Assembly: GCF_030867095.1 (NCBI RefSeq)
Contig: NC_081824.1
Coordinates: forward strand, 304,312,956 to 304,376,955
DNA length: 64,000 nucleotides
Source of the DNA: Alligator mississippiensis
Taxonomy: Eukaryota; Chordata; Crocodylia; Alligatoridae
Reading direction: 5' to 3'
Positions 1 to 11,145 of this stretch are shown here, piece after piece. Numbering within the stretch: position 1 is the first letter of the stretch; every line of letters begins with the position of its first letter. Below the pieces are notes generated by a model. The model saw nothing but the letters and a program-made list of their open reading frames with translations, was not told the DNA's origin and made no database searches. The translations under genes and the position numbers were made by a program.

Positions 1-719
1 ATAGGCCAGTCTTCTTATGGGGCTCCAACCTCCCCTCTACCCCACCCTTGCCACACCAGTTGAAGTATCACGTAAATTCCCGGCTCAAAAGGTCTCTCTT
101 CACCTTCTATAAGTACCGGCAGGATATGATGCTTAGGTACGTGTAGACTATAAAAGGAAATAATTGCACAGATCACTTTCTGAACAGAGTCCTCCTCAAC
201 TCAATATTCAGAGGTCCACTCACTCCATGCAGCTCTGTGTTCCCTGGGCTTGTCAGTTCTTCAGTGACTAAGCCTACAGGACACACAATTTTACCTGGCA
301 CTTTTTGGCAGCCACCTGTCCTTATACAAGGCTTAACCAAGCAAAGGAAAAAGAAAAACAAGGAGCAACGAAAAAAATCAGTCTTCGGCTTTCCACTGCT
401 TTGGGGTGAGACCCTGATCTCTTATATAAACTCTGATTCTTCCCCTCACTGGGCACAGGTCCCCTTTCTGGGCTCCTCACCCATCCAGTGTCTGTAACTA
501 AAGTCCTTAATGTGGCCATGGAAGGTGTATTTCTTCTTGAAAACATGCACAACTAATAATTGAAGCAAACAAATGGGAAATCACCAGTGATACTGCTCAC
601 CATCCCATCTCCACACTTCATACATCCACAATGAGTCTGCTTCCTATGCTCATCACAGGTAATCCACCCTGGGTAAGTAGTTGGGGCTCAAATCCTCTTC
701 CTTCCCCAAGACGGCTCCT

Positions 720-2113
720 TAGTATTAGTGGGTGACCCTTTGGCCACCTTCTGCTGCTTGCAGGCACTTTAGCTCCTGCCTGCTGGAGGACTCTGACATC
801 TGGCTTCCAGTAGCTCTGGAAGTGTCTCTGAACCACAGTTCAGTGCCATCCTTTTTGTATTGCCCCTTGCTGGGGACAGAAGTAACACTGCCGGGTGCCT
901 CTCCTCCAATCCAGAGTGAGAGGCCACGTCTCAGGCATGGTGCAGGGTGTTGGTTCTGGGACCAGGTAAGTGCAGGGCTGCTTTGCTGCCTTTTCTGGTG
1001 TTTTTCTTTGATCTCCCATGGCTCTTTCTCTCAGTTAGCACCCAGCTCCTCCCAGCTCATGATACTGTTTTCTTGAGGTATGCCTTTAATGTGTCCTTGT
1101 GGCATTTCCTCTGGCCACTGTGAGATCTTATGCCATTACTAAGCTGGGAGTAGAGATTATTTGGGGAGTCAAGAGTCAGGCATCTGCATATGATGTCCAG
1201 TCCAGCAAAGTTGGTGCTTAAAGATCACCAACTCAATGTTGGTAACATTGGCTTCAGCAACAATGCTGGTATTTGTGTGGTGACCTTCCCATTTGATGTG
1301 GAAGATTTTCCAGAGGCATCGTTGGCGATACTTCTCCAGGCTCTTGAGATGACAGTGTAGGGCACTCATGTTTCACATCCGTAGAGGAGGAGGGGGGTGA
1401 TGAATGCACTGGAGACCTGGATCTTGGTGCCTTTCCAGAGATCATAATGAATAAAGATGCACCAAAGCAATTTCCTAAAGGAGGTACTGATGCACCAGAT
1501 CCTGTGCTGGATCTCCTCATCAATTTTCACTCTCTAGGAGAGGTGTCTATTGAGGTAGGGGAAGTGCTCAACTACCTCCCCAGGGTCTTTCCCTCAACGG
1601 TATTTTGGGGAGGGTGGTCACACTCTTGGCCCAGGACAGGCTGATGAAGCAGTTTAGTCTTCTCAATGTTGAGAGAGAGACCCAAATTTTGGTAGGCTTC
1701 TCAAACAAGATACAGCACAGCCTGGAGGTTTTCCTCTGTATGCACAAGGATGGCATGGTAATCAGCATATTTAAGGTCAAGGATGGCTTGATGAGTACTT
1801 TGGTCTTTGAGCAAAAACAGATTGACAAGCCCTCCATCCATTTGGTATCCAATGTCATCTGGAAGAAATGCAATCCTTAAAGAGAACCAGGATGACTGTC
1901 AAAAAATAAAGACTAGAGTTGGGGCGATGACACATCCTTGCTTGATCCCAGTTCAGATTACAAATGTATCTGTCTCCAATCCACTATATAGAACAATTAC
2001 AGTCATCTGGTTGTGGATAAGCCTCAGGACCTTAACATACTTTTCAGGGCTTCCAAATCTGGCCAGTACTTTCCACAAGGCTTCATGATTAATGGAATCA
2101 AAGGCCTTAGCAC
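720..2113 (-). pseudogene. Old non-LTR retrotransposon (LINE), 3' half
   Basis: On the - strand, pieces of the post-RT region of a LINE ORF2 can be read: HLKSLEKYRQRCLWKIFHIK, KWEGHHTNTSIVAEANVTNI and FKHQLCWTGHHMQMPDS, then more degraded sequence to about 720. It is the same element as 3786-4790, split by an insertion at the reverse transcriptase motif (LTK...AFDS). Stops and shifts are frequent, so it is old. I cannot fix the clade; a search against LINE consensus sets is needed. Confidence 0.75.
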
Positions 2114-3785
2114 TAGGCCTGTGTGAGTCGGCAGCTATTTGATCCGGCTTCAGATCTGGCTGCTTCAGATGCCAGGGATCTGATCTGGAGCTCTGGACCA
2201 GGTTTTTGCTTCAATCTGGCTAAAGTGGATTGAAGCTTCAGAGCCACCTCAGAGATCTGGCCATAGGGTATAATGGGGAATCAATTAAATATCTATAACT
2301 TTGTTGTTTTTTGTCTGATTTGGATGAAAATTACACGGGTGGTAGCCTCTCCTGAGAGCATGAAGTCTGTCAAGTTTCAAGAAGATCAGTGCAGGAGTTT
2401 GGGGGGAACTGCACCCCAAATTCTTGAAAGAAAACTCATATCACATCTATGTGTTACAACACAAGGGGTGAACACTGCAGGGGTGGTAGCCCCTGGTAAG
2501 ACCACAAAGCATGCCATGTTTCAAGAAGATCGGTGTAGGGGTTTGGGGGGAACTGCACCTCAAGCTGTGGACAAGCAAAACTCGTGACATGGGTGACACT
2601 GTGTGTGTTAAGGCACAGCAAGGTGAAAGCTACAGGGATGGTAGCCCCTGCTGTGGCCACAAAGCCTGCCAGCTGTCGAGGAGATTGGTGCAGGGCTTCT
2701 GGGTTCTGGGGCCCTGTACCTCTAGCTGCTGACAGGCAAAACTCGTGATATGGGTGCTTGTGCAACTGACTGTCTGTCTTGGGGCAGTTGATTGTCTGTA
2801 TTGATTATTTCCTCTCCTTAGTCTCTGGTTCTGTAAGTCTTAATTGATGCTAATTAACTGGTTACATTGAGCTGGTCCCTGAGTGAATCATGATTGGTAA
2901 CTGGTAACACAGTAGCTTAGCAGCCAGGCCTGCAGTAGTTCCCCCCAAGACAGAGACAGTCAGTTGCATAAGCACCCATGACATAAGTTTTGTCTGTCAG
3001 CAGCTAGAGGTGCAGGGGCCCAGAACCCAGAAGCCCTGCACCGATCTCCTCAACAGCTGGCAGGCGTCATGGCTGCAGCAGGGGCTACCATCCCTGCAGC
3101 TTTCACCCTGCTGCAGCTTAACACACACAGTGTCACCCATGTCATGAGTTTTGCTTGTCCGCAGCTTGAGGTGCAGTTCCCCCCAAACTGCTGCATTTAT
3201 CTCCTTGAAACTTGGCAGGCTTCATGACTTGAGCAGGGGCCACCTCTCCTGCAGTTTTCAGCCTGCTGCGCCTTAACACATACAGGGTCATCTATGTCAC
3301 GGGTTTTGCCTGTCAGCAGCTTGAGATGCAGTTCCCCCCAAACCCCTGCACCAATCTTCTTGAAACTTGGCAGGCTTTGTGGCCTCACCAGGGGCTAGCA
3401 TCTCTGCAGTTTTCACCCCCCTGTGTTGTAACACATAGACGTGACATGAGTTTTCTTTCAAGAATTTGGATGCAGTTCCCCCCGAACCCCTGCAACTTGA
3501 AACTTGGCAGGTTTCATGCTCTCAGCAGAGGCTACAACCTCTGCAAATTTCATCCAAATCAGACAAAAACAACAAAGTTATAGATATTTAATTGTTTCTC
3601 CATTATACCCTATGGCCAGATCTCCGAAGCGGCTCCAAAGCTTTTACAAAGCACTTTGGAAACTACAAACCACTTCGGAGAGCCTAACGAAGCCAGTGCT
3701 TTGATCCAGACATGCTGCTTCAGACACCGAAGAGTCTGAAGCTTCTCCAGATCCGAAGCATGGTCCGAAGTCTTGCACAGCCCTA
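2114..3785. mobile_element. Foldback hAT-like element (1.67 kb) inside a LINE
   Basis: The ends are inverted: TAGGCCTGTGTGAG at the left and the complement TAGGGCTGTGCAAG at the right. Both arms are long inverted copies. ATAGGGTATAATGG lies near 2265 and its complement near 3600, and the central parts near 2700-2785 pair with 2945-3040. Each arm carries diverged tandem units of about 140-160 bp (left near 2383, 2524, 2682; right near 3040, 3199, 3351, 3497). The flanks CTTAGCAC (2106-2113) and CTTAGTAA (3786-3793) form an 8-bp target duplication with two mismatches, and the right copy keeps the LINE sequence. No transposase was found, so it is non-autonomous. Confidence 0.85.
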
Positions 3786-4790
3786 CTTAGTAAGGTCAAT
3801 GAAAGCCATGTACAGGTCCCGATGCTGTGCCTGACACTTTTCTTGGACCTGATGGGCAACAAAGATGATGTCAATTGCCCTAGGAAAACCACACTGAGAT
3901 TCTGGCAGGACTTCCTCGGCAATAGGTAGAAGACAATTCAGAATAATATGGGAAAAGATTTTGCCTGTTATGGAAAGGAGGGTGATACCTTGATAGATCC
4001 CACACACAGACTTATCCCCTTTTTTGAAGATAGTCATGATGTTGGCATTCCTCAGGTCTCAGGGATCTCTCTGTTGTTCTAAATTTGGAGAATAAATTTG
4101 TGGAGTCTCAGTACCAATTCTTTACTTCCAGCCTTGTAAATTTCAACAGGTATGCCATCCGGACCAGTAACCTTGTTGTTCTTGGTTTTCTTGATGGCAT
4201 GCCAGACTTCATTTAGGATAGGGGATGCTAGGTGATGGACTCAATGGTGATATCTGCCACAGACAACTCACAGTTCAGGAGTGCCTCAAAGTGCTCTTTC
4301 CATCTAGCTTGGATAGATTAATTGTCTTTGAGGAGTGTTAACCTATCCTGCAATCACAGGAAAGTAGGACTGTGGAAAGCTGGGCCGTAGATGGTTTTTA
4401 TTGCCTGGAAAAAAACTATGCATGTCACATTTGTCAGCATAGAGCTGGATCTCCTTGGCTTTGTCTTGCCATGACTGATTTTTGATTTCCTGGATCCTCC
4501 TTTGAGCTTCAGTTTTGAGGAGCTGATACATCTCCTTCTTCTGCTGAGATGAAGTGTCACCTTGCCAAGCAGAATGAGCTCTTCTCTTCCGGTTGAAGAG
4601 GGTTTGAAATTCAGCACTGGTCTCATCGAGCCAGTCTTGGTGTTGAGAGGTGATATAGGCAATGGATTCAGCACAGGCCTATGGATGGAGGTTTTAAACC
4701 TCTGCCAAAATTCCTCAATTCCTTTGTTTACAGACAAGGCAGAGAGCTTTTCATGGAGACAATGTTAGATCCTTACAGACCTTCAGGTCT
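3786..4790 (-). pseudogene. Old LINE, reverse transcriptase part
   Basis: The - strand encodes MTIFKKGDKSVCGIYQGITL, VLPESQCGFP and HRDLYMAFIDLTK, matching the N-terminal motifs of a LINE reverse transcriptase. Upstream come AEFQTLFNRK-like and AKEIQLYADKCDMHSFF segments. It joins the 720-2113 part once the foldback element is set aside. It is broken by several stops and shifts and lacks the 5' endonuclease. Confidence 0.75.
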
Positions 4791-4936
4791 TGAAGGTCAC
4801 CACAGCAGTAACTGACTACATCATCATCATTGGCACAGTGGTAGTTGGTACTGCCCTGTGTGTAGCAGCTGCCCTGGGGAACCTCGTGGACCAGGTGACA
4901 TAACTCTATGTACTGGATCCAGTCAGCATGAAGGTT

Positions 4937-5244
4937 TAGTCTGCAGCCCAATTTGGCATGTGGGGCCAGTCAGTGGGCTGGATTGGGCTGGAGTGTGGGG
5001 TCAATTCAACTCTGGGTCCAGCACATGGTTTTGGTCCACAGAGTCATTAGCGTCCTGATTCAGTATATGGGGCAGGTCTGTGTGACAGGATCAGGCCAAT
5101 GTGTGGGGTCAGCCTGCAGCCAGATCTGAAAAACAAACAAACTGTAGCCATGGACTGGCTAGATCCAGCGTGGACCAACCCCACACACCAGCCCAATCTG
5201 GTCCGCACACCAACCCCATGTCACTAATCTGGCCTACAGAACTA
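4937..5244. mobile_element. Probable foldback MITE
   Basis: The left arm (4937-5002) and right arm (about 5175-5244) are inverted: GGATTGGGCTGGAGTGTGGG pairs with CCCACACACCAGCCCAATCT. Ends read TAGTCTGCAG and CTACAGAACTA. No clear target duplication was seen. Confidence 0.5.
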
Positions 5245-5397
5245 GGTGGTTTGACACTTCAGGTATAATTACATCCACATAGTGCTGCAGGAGGGCTAAT
5301 TAACACAACTACATGCAGATTGAGCTGCCCTGGGGCTAATTAACTTGCCTGCAGTCAGGCATGATGTTACTGATCCATAGGTAAAAAAACTCTAGAA

Positions 5398-5948
5398 CAG
5401 GGGTATTCAACCTCCAGCCTGCGGGCCAGATCTGGCTCTCAGGCACTAGTCTATGGGGCTCCCCATGAGTTTGAAAACTTGGTCGGGGGTGGGGGGGGGT
5501 GGGGGCAGTGGTACTATTCTCTTATTGCCAAATTTCCAGATCTGTGGAGAATGCTGAGCCCTCCATACCAGATCGTATGTGCAGGGCAGTGTGCGCTCCA
5601 GTCCTGGAGTGTGGGGTTAGGTGGGGGCAGCACTAGGACCCACAACCCAATCCCAGTGTGTCAGGCCCAATTCCAGCACATGAGGCCAAGAGTGGGCAAT
5701 ACTGGCCACCAGAGCCCAATCCAAATGCATGGGGCCCCATGACCTGAGCCCAGCTTATGGGGTTGAGTAGGGTCAGTACTGGGCCTGAGCTTGATTCTGG
5801 CATGTGAGGACCCAAGGACCTATCCCAGCATGTGGGGCCAGGTGGAGGCAGAGCAGGGCCCAATCCTGGTATGCAGGACTCAATTCACCTGTGGACTAGC
5901 CCAGCATCACTCTTCCGGCCTACAGGGCCAAAACCTTGAGCACCACTG
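5398..5948. mobile_element. Non-autonomous hAT element, 551 bp
   Basis: The left end is CAGGGGTATTCAACCTCCAG and the right end GCCAAAACCTTGAGCACCACTG, shortened here to CTTGAGCACCACTG. The flanks CTCTAGAA (5390-5397) and CTCTAGAG (5949-5956) match at 7 of 8 bases. The interior is G-rich repetitive DNA with no transposase. Confidence 0.85.
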
Positions 5949-5956
5949 CTCTAGAG

Positions 5957-7019
5957 GATTCTCTGGCTCCCTTGAAGGTAGGCAGGGGAGGAGGTGGATG
6001 CCACAACCATTAGGGAATGATGAGAGGGAAAGGGTTCCTGGCGAGGAGAGGGGGAATGGAGATTCCCAGCTGAGGGAGCTAGCTGTGACTGAGGGGAGGT
6101 GGACCCTGGGAAATTTTCACAGGAATTTTTATGGGGGCTGAGTGGTAGTGTAAATGCAGGGTAAGGATTTTTTCAGTTTTGTTCTGTTGTCAAAGCATTT
6201 GATCACCTTTTATTTTTCATATCATTTGCTCTTCCTTGTCATAAACCCTTTTGTTTTTCTGTTACTTTACCAAAATACCAGTGGCAAATCATGATTTCTG
6301 GGCAAATTAATAACCTGCACATTCCCATTCAGCAGAGTGGGGGACCAATACATTTACACAAACCCAAGGCGTAATGCTGGGAGCATCCAGACACCCAGGG
6401 TTTTGTCACACCCAGGCATGGCTACTCTGTGTCCAGTTCAGTGGAGCAGTGCACAGCATTTCAGCCTCATGCTGCCTGGCACAGTAAGTCTGCAGTGCAG
6501 ATATGACTTCAGTTAAAGCGACAGGCTTAGGTGTGTTTCATCTCACCCCCATCACCTGCACATGAAATCCTTCCACCATCATGTTATACCCACATTAAAA
6601 CTTCTTTCAGGTGCTTGCAGTTCAGGGTACTTTTCATAAACCAGGCAAACAAAGGGTATGCAGGGCTCCCTACAAAAGAGGCAAAGAAACATAAATGCCA
6701 AATCTCCTCACTGCCCTAGTGTCATGCACCTTTCCAGTTCTTCCCCTACTGGTATTAATGAACCTGCCCTTAAGGTTGACCAAACACTTCATAATAGAGC
6801 AGAATCCTTGCTGGTTGATATATTTACGTGGAAGGCAAACTGGGAGCATATGTGACACCAGTGGCCCCAGCATATCTTGGGATGCCCAGTCCCTCAAAAT
6901 CAGCTATTTTTCCAGCATATTAATTATATTCAACATGTGAATTAAAACCACCAAGTATTAATTGCTGCACAAACCTCCTCCCCTACTATAACACCAACAG
7001 TTGACCTGCCAAGCAGGTT
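5957..7019. other. No gene recognised
   Basis: Mixed-composition DNA with only short chance ORFs. No terminal repeats or known protein motif were seen. Confidence 0.6.
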
Positions 7020-7100
7020 ATATAGGACCATAGGACTGTAAAGGGGCCTTCTGAACCATTGGATCTGATCCCCTGTGTTCATAGGCAAACATTTACTCAA
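7020..7100 (-). repeat. CR1 3'-end fragment, reverse orientation
   Basis: CCATAGGACTGTAAAGGGGC and the following ATCTGATCCCCTGTG are a diverged complement of the CR1 3' tail motif seen in forward form at 25896-25965 and 32340-32403. Confidence 0.6.
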
Positions 7101-7819
7101 AGTTTTCCCCAAATCACCACTTCAGGCACTCCTACACAAATACAAGGTATAAAACTAGAAACATGTAAAATCATAAGATGAGGGCACTGCCAACACTCTG
7201 CCACTGCTATAACAGAGAAAAAATTGGTTAGCCATGGGCCAGTAGTGGTTTGGGGCAGTTGACATCCAGTTGGCAACAGCAACCTGATTCTGGCCTGGTG
7301 GGTACTCCTTCATGTGTGTGCCCTGGTGCTGGCAGGTCAGGGCAAGCTCTTCACCCAGCTCCATGAAGGTCTGTTCCACCTCACATGGAACAATCTGGAG
7401 TCACGGATGGTCAAGTCAGGTGTGCAAAACAATGCGACCCAACTCACTGTGCTACCTGGTCCACACCAGATGACCCAGCCTATATATTAGATCCACAATG
7501 ACTGCAGCATTAAACAGATGTCTCCAATCTGCTATGAATGAAAATCCCTCTTGTTGCTGCCACGGATCAGAAACTGCTGTTGAAAAGCTATCCACCATGT
7601 TGCAGTACTTCTATCTATCTCCTGCTTCAATGACATTTCAGCCACAAGCAGGAACAATTCATGCAGCCATACTGTATCTCTGGCTTCGCAGTGGCTGGAT
7701 GGGACCGAAGCCAGGAGTGTGCAGAAGTGGAAGTGCCTCAATAAAGTGCACTGGTAGACTAAGAACAGTCCACATAGAAGCCCAGGAGGGATGGACACTG
7801 CCATATGAAGAAGCAACTC

Positions 7820-8200
7820 CTAGGGTATATCTATACTGCACAGTGTGCTTCTATATAGAGATACTCAAGGTAGTTGTAAACAAGCTAATTTTTGAACCAG
7901 AAGCAATGTAGCCATATTAACATAGCATTCTGCCTGACTTACTCAGCCCTGCTGAGAAACCAAGCATATTAACCCAGATGGAGTACTGCAGTGATACAAC
8001 TATACTGCCTCTAGCATGCAACCTAGCTTGTTCAGAGATCTCTTGGCTATCCCTGCACTGCACTGCATCATGCTATAAGCAGACTTATTGCAGCTCATAG
8101 TGATGCTAAGAACTTGCTTAGTACATGCCCTCGGCCTCAGCAATGTCCTATGGACAAACTCCAGCATCCATACTGCTAATGTAGATATGGCCACATAGAT
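7820..8200. mobile_element. Probable MITE
   Basis: The ends GGGTATATCTATACTGC and GTAGATATGGCC are inverted relative to each other, about 370 bp apart. No transposase or clear target duplication was found. Confidence 0.45.
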
Positions 8201-8456
8201 AAAGACTATGTACAGTTTTACAGAATGGATACATGGGGGTAGGCTTGTTAATCATCACAGGTCTGCATGCACGTGAGCCCAGACACAGGTATGCTCTGAA
8301 GTGTGGAGATAATCTAAGCTCTAATTCAATGCATTTAGCATGTTTTAAAGGCAGTATATTCCTTTCAAGTGTACTGGGTGGAACATGTTAGCTAGTACAC
8401 TAACATCAGACTTATTCTCCTTGTCCAGATAATGCCACAGAGACCACCCACTGGGG

Positions 8457-8612
8457 CAGGGATGGGCAATTATTTTGGGCAGAGGTCCACTTACTGAGTT
8501 TCAGCAAACCATTGAGGGCCGCATGACAGGCAGCTCAGGGCACAGTAACATTAATTTTCTAAAATGTTTAGGGGCCCCGTGGGCCGGACAGAATGGCCTG
8601 GCGGGCAGGGGA
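8457..8612. repeat. hAT-like fragment
   Basis: It begins CAGGGATGGGCAATTATTTT, a typical hAT terminus, followed by GAGGGCCGCATGAC and GTGGGCCGGACAGAATGG. The other end is not clear, so it is probably truncated. Confidence 0.5.
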
Positions 8613-10837
8613 GGGGTGGGAATGCATCTCTGAGCATGGAGTGGAAAGAGGTGGAATTCTTACCTCCCTCGATTTAAAAAAGTCTCCAGATGCTGCTTCT
8701 GTGGCATGGTCAGAAATGGGGATGTCACCACTCCACTGAACCTGTTCTGGATCCTCCTCTGAGTTTGGCTTTGTGGTGCTGAGTGCAACTGCATCCTTTC
8801 TCAGATTCTCAGGCTGATGTGTAGCTTATGCATAATGGAGGGTCGACAGATTTTCCTGCTGAAGAATATAAAGCCTTTACACAATCCCAGCTTTTAAGAT
8901 GTGGCTCAGAAAAAACAAACAGTTTTTGAATGTGCTTTGACTCTCATGTTTTCAATGGAATCACTGAAATTGCTGCAAGATGAGGGTTGCTTACATTAAA
9001 CTTTGCACCTAACTCAAGAAAAAAACAGAACTACACAAAAGCAACTTCCAGAATAGCCTCACAAAGTACTCAAAATGCTATAAATCCTTAGCATATCCAC
9101 AAACCCACTATCGTTATGCTGTCCACTGCCATCACATTACAGCCTTAAAAGGGAATATTTGTGGGAGGAAAACATCCTAAACTTCCATTCTAATTATATC
9201 TGTGTTCTGTTTGTGACTGTGGAGTCTATGCATGTGTGTCCAAATACCTGACACACAAAGAGCTATATTCTCTATAGCTTGTATGCCTTTTACCGTGAAC
9301 ACCACAGGATACAAAATACAAGTATAATGCCAACAAAAGTTGTAAGATTCTCTCTTGTTTATTACAGAATATTTTTGCTGCAATCAAATGGCCCAAAATG
9401 TGCTGAGTTGTGCGGGGACTGCTTTGTGCCCTTTCAGAACGTAGGGAGTGGCTAAACGTAAACCTCTGAGAACCAGGAAGCAACAGTTAAGGTAGTACAG
9501 AATTAAACCTCTTAAACCAGTTAAAAACCAGAAAGTTAAAGGTACATAATGCTCCTGATAAGCACCCTTAATTCTGCTCTCCTACAGGTATCAATAGCTA
9601 CCTTGAATAGTTTAATATGACTTTTACAAAAGTTAACACATTACCAAAAGGAATGGCATAGTCTCCATCTCCTGGTGTCTTCAAATCAAGACTCCATGCC
9701 TTACCACAGAGCTGCTGAACTTCTAAGCAGTGGGGGCTGCACGCCTCGGGTGGCTTTACGTCTCACAGGCCACACCAGCACAAGCCATGGGCTCCCTGGG
9801 CCATACGCCATGTGGGCGCCCCAGCCTCACCCTTAGGCACTTCCCAGCTGTGGGGTGCCTTACTATGCTGTGCCACGAAGGAAGCCTGAGCTGAGTCATG
9901 CCACCCTTCCCCCTGGGGTGGGGGCAAAATGTGAAAGTTGGAGGAGGGGGAGCCTGGAAACCTGGGCTGCTGCTGCAGCTGGAGCAATGGGAGGAATGGT
10001 GGCCAGTGATTGGGTGGAAGCGTACGGGCTGTAAATTAACCCCTTGTGGACCATGTGTATCCCCAGAGCCACCAGGTGGACAGCACAGCCCTACCAGATA
10101 ATGCTTTAGTCTATTACAAATTCAACAGAGAAGTAACAGAATGAAATTCTTTGACTCACCTTATACAGGAGGTGAGACTATAGTTCCCTCTGGCCTTAAA
10201 ATATATCAGTCTACCATCAGTTGACATGAGGAAGGACTAAGAGATGATCCTATGGTTTGTCCTGTATTCCAAAGATTCCAGGATCTATCTGTACATGCTC
10301 CTCTGCATTCATTGTATTAGTTATAGATACACTGACTGGGGGCAGGGGATGGGAATAGACTGGCACAGCAGACAAGGATAAGAAGAGAGGTACACTCATA
10401 CCTTAAGAAACTGAGTGTGCTTCCTTTCAGCCACTGACCAGCACCTTGCTTTACTTTGATAATACTCAGTTCCCTGGTTCAGGAAACATAATTACATTAT
10501 CCTAACTGCTTCTAGATTCTTTCAGCTTCCCTCTATTTAATCAGTGCAAATTTCTTTGACAGTAGTTTCAAAGTAAAACCTCAGTCTGCATTTGATATTT
10601 TAGAGCACTTTGCAATATTGCTGTTAAACCAGAAATTTTTGTTTTAGGATAAAACTTTCAAGACAGAATACTGGCAGAGAACAAGGAACAGGCACAGAAC
10701 ACCTTATCTGAACTTTTCCAGTGTACAGGGACACTTCACATTCATTGATCCCAGCACATGACTATACTGAAACTAAAACTATACAAACTGAAATCAGTTT
10801 GGGAAGGATCAGAACTGTAGGCTGGCCTTCATGCGCG
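8613..10837. other. No gene recognised
   Basis: Only short ORFs occur here. The stretch at 9715-10100 is GC-richer than its surroundings but shows neither terminal repeats nor protein motifs I know. Confidence 0.5.
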
Positions 10838-11145
10838 CATAGAAGTTAAAGATAAGTTACTTATGTTAAAGTAACTGGACTTCTTCAGTAAGTCCATATG
10901 CACATTCCCAGTGGGTGCACATGCATGTCATGTTTGAGTTTGGAGACATTTTGGTCAGAAAATACAAGTCTGGCACATGTGCACCCTGCCTTCTCTTATG
11001 CCTGACACTTACCTAAAGTGTACCTACTAGTACTTCACTCTCCTTTCAACTGCAGAATCCAGATACACAGGACTCCAAGGAAGAGGAGAGGAAAGGTGGA
11101 TTGAAAATGTGCACATGGCCAACACATCTAAAAAAATCCAGTAGC
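10838..11145. repeat. Terminal-repeat-like fossil of a DIRS/Gypsy-like retroelement
   Basis: The words GTAACTGGACTTCTTCAGTA, CACATTCCCAGTGGGTGCAC and GCCAACACATCT resemble the terminal regions of a retroelement family abundant in turtles and crocodilians. It may belong with the gag-like fossil at 14346-14940. It is diverged and old. The family is given from memory of the pattern, with moderate certainty. Confidence 0.45.
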
